Below, piece after piece: positions 14,205-16,399 of a stretch of 16,399 nucleotides of DNA. The notes beneath the pieces are model-generated. The model ran no database searches and was not told where the DNA came from. It worked only from the letters and a program-made list of their open reading frames with translations. This DNA comes from Chromatiaceae bacterium (lineage in GTDB: Bacteria > Pseudomonadota > Gammaproteobacteria > Chromatiales > Chromatiaceae): NCBI GenBank assembly GCA_016938795.1, contig JAFGTZ010000333.1:1-16399 (forward strand). Direction: 5' to 3'. The translations under genes and the position numbers were made by a program. Each line of letters starts with the position of its first letter. The stretch's first letter is position 1.

Positions 14205-14516
14205 GTCGACAACTTCGCCGTTCGATTTGAACACGCGAACCTTGCGGCCGTCTTCCAGGATTTTGAACCCAACGCGGTCCGCCCCACCCTTCTGCGGGTT
14301 ATAGAGCGCCACATTCGACACGTGCAGCGGCATCGGCTTGTCGATGATGCCCCCCGGCTCGCCGGCCTGAGGATTCGGCTTCTGATGCTTGCGCGCGATG
14401 TTGATGTTTTCAACGATCACATGCCCATCATCGACCATACGCAGCACCGTGCCACGCTTGCCCTTGTCCTTGCCCGCGATGACGATGACGTCGTCGCCCT
14501 TGCGAATCTTTTGCAT
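14199..14516 (-). CDS. rplX: 50S ribosomal protein L24
   Basis: The 105-residue protein (E. coli 104) starts MQKIRKGDDVIVIAGKDKGK, a KOW motif that contacts 23S rRNA, and continues with NINIARKHQKPNPQ and VALYNPQKGGADRVGFKIL. L24 is one of the two proteins that start 50S assembly. I chose ATG 14516 because AAGGAGT lies properly upstream and the family consensus begins there; the frame is open further upstream into rplN but has no L24 character. Confidence 0.97.
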   Translation of the reverse strand: MQKIRKGDDVIVIAGKDKGKRGTVLRMVDDGHVIVENINIARKHQKPNPQAGEPGGIIDKPMPLHVSNVALYNPQKGGADRVGFKILEDGRKVRVFKSNGEVVDV

Positions 14517-14530
14517 TGCCCTGGAACTCC

Positions 14531-14899
14531 TTACAGCACTTCCGGCGCGAGCGAAATGATCTTCATGAAGCGCTCGCCGCGCAGCTCGCGGGTCACGGGG
14601 CCGAAGATACGGGTGCCGATGGGCTGAAGCTGGTTGTTCAACAGCACGGCGGCATTGCCGTCGAAGCGGATCACGGAGCCGTCGGGACGACGCACGCCCT
14701 TGCGGGTGCGCACCACGACCGCGTTGAACACATCGCCCTTCTTCACCTTGCCGCGAGGAATGGCGTCCTTGACCGTGACCTTGATGACATCGCCGATGCC
14801 CGCGTAGCGCCGATGCGATCCGCCAAGCACCTTGATGCACATCACGCTCTTGGCGCCGCTGTTGTCGGCGACGCTGAGGTTGGTCTGCATCTGAATCAT
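14531..14899 (-). CDS. rplN: 50S ribosomal protein L14
   Basis: The 122-residue protein begins MIQMQTNLSVADNSGAKSVM and shows CIKVLGGSHRRYAGIGDVIKV, the basic GKVKKGDVFNAVVVRTRKG and RFDGNAAVLLNNQLQPIGTRIFGPVTREL, all typical of L14. It binds 23S rRNA near the 30S interface and receives the silencing factor RsfS. Its start is 108 nt after rpsQ, the widest gap in the first half of the cluster; in E. coli this is where the spc operon begins. Confidence 0.98.
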   Translation of the reverse strand: MIQMQTNLSVADNSGAKSVMCIKVLGGSHRRYAGIGDVIKVTVKDAIPRGKVKKGDVFNAVVVRTRKGVRRPDGSVIRFDGNAAVLLNNQLQPIGTRIFGPVTRELRGERFMKIISLAPEVL

Positions 14900-15007
14900 G
14901 TTTGTTTACCTACGCCTTTATTCTGATTCCGGAGCTGAACCGGTGGCTGAGCGAAACGCAAAATGGACCGGGATCGCGCGGCTCACAGGTCACCGCGGCG
15001 CCTCGAC
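14900..15007 (-). promoter_or_regulatory. rpsQ-rplN spacer, candidate spc promoter region
   Basis: This 108-nt gap holds no gene. The half next to rplN is relatively AT-rich (CAGAATAAAGG about 30 nt before the start) and TTGCGT appears further upstream, but I could not find hexamers at proper spacing. By position it corresponds to the E. coli spc promoter. The rplN ribosome binding site is probably UAGGUA. Confidence 0.3.
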
Positions 15008-15268
15008 TCAGCGCGCCCGCTCGATGATTTCGAGCAAACGCCACGTTTTGGTCTTGGAGAGCGGGCGGCACTGCTCGACACGGACGCGATCGCCCTCGTT
15101 GCACTCATTGGCTTCGTCGTGGGCGTGAATCTTGGTCGAGCGGCGCATGAACTTGCCATAGAGCGGATGCTTGACGCGACGCTCGATCAGGACCGTCACA
15201 GTCTTGTCCATGGCGCTGCTGACGACCCGTCCTTCCAGGGTCCGGTTGGTCTTGGTCTCGTCGCTCAT
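15008..15268 (-). CDS. rpsQ: 30S ribosomal protein S17
   Basis: The 86-residue OB-fold protein (E. coli 84) contains RTLEGRVVSSAMDKTVTV, RRVKHPLYGKFMRRSTKIHA and the PROSITE-like stretch GDRVRVEQCRPLSKTKTWRL. S17 binds the 5' domain of 16S rRNA early in assembly. Its ATG overlaps the rpmC TGA by 4 nt (15265-15268), so the two are translationally coupled. It is the last gene of the S10 part in E. coli. Confidence 0.97.
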   Translation of the reverse strand: MSDETKTNRTLEGRVVSSAMDKTVTVLIERRVKHPLYGKFMRRSTKIHAHDEANECNEGDRVRVEQCRPLSKTKTWRLLEIIERAR

Positions 15269-15465
15269 GATCTGTTGCTCGCCGCCTGTTCAGCCATCAC
15301 CGTCTTGATCCGGGCAATTTCCCGGCGCACCGCCTTCATGCGCGAAGGCTTCGACAACTGACCGGTACCCCGCTGCATGCGCAGGTTGAACTGCTCGCGC
15401 AGCAGCTCCATCAACTGCTTGTGCAGCTCCTCGCGGCTGCTCTGTCTCAGTTCGTTTGCCTTCAT
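15265..15465 (-). CDS. rpmC: 50S ribosomal protein L29
   Basis: The 66-residue protein (E. coli 63) is all-helical: MKANELRQSSREELHKQL then LLREQFNLRMQRGTGQL and MKAVRREIARIKTVMAEQ. L29 lies by the exit tunnel and helps bind trigger factor and SRP. I chose ATG 15465, which shares a base with the rplP stop (UGAUG); a GTG directly upstream would add one residue and is less likely. Confidence 0.96.
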   Translation of the reverse strand: MKANELRQSSREELHKQLMELLREQFNLRMQRGTGQLSKPSRMKAVRREIARIKTVMAEQAASNRS

Positions 15466-15878
15466 CACAGAATCGTCCGCTTCTCAAAGGTGGTCTGCAC
15501 CGGCAGCTTGGCGGCGGCCAGCTTGAAGGCCTCACGCGCCAGCTCCTCGCTCACGCCCTCGATTTCGTAGAGCATACGGCCCGGCTGAATGAGCGCGACC
15601 CAGTACTCCACGTTACCCTTACCCTTACCCATGCGCACTTCGAGGGGCTTTTTCGAGATCGGCTTGTCGGGGAAGACGCGAATCCACAGCTTGCCGCCAC
15701 GCTTGACGCGACGGGTAATGGTGCGTCGGGCCGCCTCGATCTGACGCGCGGTCAGACGTCCCCGCCCAGTGGCCTTGAGGCCGAACTCGCCAAAGCTGAC
15801 CTTGTTGCCGCTTTGTGCGAGGCCGCGATTGCGCCCCTTGTGTTGCTTTCGGAACTTGGTGCGTTTCGGTTGCAGCAT
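15465..15878 (-). CDS. rplP: 50S ribosomal protein L16
   Basis: The 137-residue protein (E. coli 136) begins MLQPKRTKFRKQHKGRNRGL and includes ARQIEAARRTITRRVKRGGK, RVFPDKPISKKPLEVRMGKG and VEYWVALIQPGRMLYEIEGV. L16 organises the A-site of the peptidyl transferase centre; the arginine in KPLEVRMGKG is the region hydroxylated by YcfD/RoxA in E. coli. AAAGGG precedes ATG 15878, 3 nt after the rpsC stop. Confidence 0.98.
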   Translation of the reverse strand: MLQPKRTKFRKQHKGRNRGLAQSGNKVSFGEFGLKATGRGRLTARQIEAARRTITRRVKRGGKLWIRVFPDKPISKKPLEVRMGKGKGNVEYWVALIQPGRMLYEIEGVSEELAREAFKLAAAKLPVQTTFEKRTIL

Positions 15879-15881
15879 GAC

Positions 15882-16399
15882 TTAACCCTTTCTTCCGGCG
15901 GCCTTCGGGGCCGGCTCCTCGGGGAGCTGATCGCCGAACACCTCGCCCTTGAAGATCCAGACCTTGACGCCCAGCACGCCATAGGTGGTGCGCGCCTCGG
16001 CGAAGCCATAGTCGATATCGGCGCGCAGCGTGTGCAGCGGCACCCGACCCTCGCGCGCCCATTCACTGCGCGCGATTTCGGCACCGTTCAGACGCCCCGC
16101 CACGTTGATCTTGATGCCCTCGGCGCCCAGACGCATGGTGTTTTGCAGCGCACGCTTCATGGCGCGACGGAACATGATGCGTCGCTCAAGCTGCTGGGCA
16201 ATGCCCTCGGCAACAAGCTGCGCGTCGAGTTCCGGCTTGCGAATCTCTTCGATGCTGATGTGCACCGGAATGCCCATCATGGCGGACACCTTGGCGCGCA
16301 GCTTGTCGATGTCCTCGCCCTTCTTGCCGATCACCACGCCCGGACGGGCGGTGTGAATGGTGATGTGGGCGTTCTTGGCCGGACGGTCGATCTGGATGC
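15882..16399 (-). CDS. rpsC: 30S ribosomal protein S3 (N-terminus outside window)
   Basis: About 171 C-terminal residues are present; E. coli S3 has 233, so roughly the first 60 are missing beyond the edge. The frame enters as IQIDRPAKNAHITIHTARPG, followed by the KH-domain GxxG loop VVIGKKGEDIDKLR. The C-terminal domain shows RKPELDAQLVAEGIAQQLE, RRIMFRRAMKRALQNTMRL and YGVLGVKVWIFKGEV. S3 lines the mRNA entry with S4 and S5 and has helicase activity there. The true start is outside the window; internal ATGs are not starts. Confidence 0.97.
   Translation of the reverse strand, partial: IQIDRPAKNAHITIHTARPGVVIGKKGEDIDKLRAKVSAMMGIPVHISIEEIRKPELDAQLVAEGIAQQLERRIMFRRAMKRALQNTMRLGAEGIKINVAGRLNGAEIARSEWAREGRVPLHTLRADIDYGFAEARTTYGVLGVKVWIFKGEVFGDQLPEEPAPKAAGRKG

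Overview
The window looks like the chromosome of a GC-rich gammaproteobacterium. The evidence is the classical S10-spc-alpha ribosomal gene order with gammaproteobacterial-type proteins (long zinc-free S14, Zn-binding C+ L36) and a DEAD-box helicase whose C-terminal tail resembles E. coli SrmB. Purple sulfur bacteria or relatives (Chromatiales) would fit the composition and repeat style, but that is an inference, not a demonstration.

Left part (1-6133): the tail of an unrecognised gene; an iron-regulated-looking outer membrane porin of the LbtU type, with a sigma70-like promoter and a Fur-box-like palindrome just ahead of it, broken by a frameshift in a C5 run; a FAD-dependent amine-oxidase-fold oxidoreductase; a YfbR-like HD-domain nucleotidase on the minus strand, divergent from a small DUF2835 protein; the RNA helicase srmB; a repeat-rich convergent gap with two 69-bp REP-like copies; and a SAM hydroxide adenosyltransferase (DUF62) on the minus strand.

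Right part (6157-16399): an uninterrupted minus-strand ribosomal protein supercluster. In transcription order it runs rpsC (5' end outside the window), rplP, rpmC, rpsQ, rplN, rplX, rplE, rpsN, rpsH, rplF, rplR, rpsE, rpmD, rplO, secY, rpmJ, then rpsM, rpsK, rpsD, rpoA, rplQ, and ends in a strong rho-independent terminator. Most genes are 3-20 nt apart or overlap. The looser joints are rpsQ-rplN (where the spc promoter sits in E. coli), rpsN-rpsH (an inverted-repeat element with heptamer repeats), rpmJ-rpsM (a near-consensus promoter for the alpha part) and rpoA-rplQ. The cluster couples ribosome assembly, protein export (SecY) and transcription (RNA polymerase alpha).

I found no CRISPR array, transposase, tRNA, rRNA or clearly new multi-gene system. 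The points most worth a second look are the frameshifted, apparently Fur-controlled porin, the repeat elements in the srmB gap and inside the ribosomal cluster, and the short alpha-operon leader.
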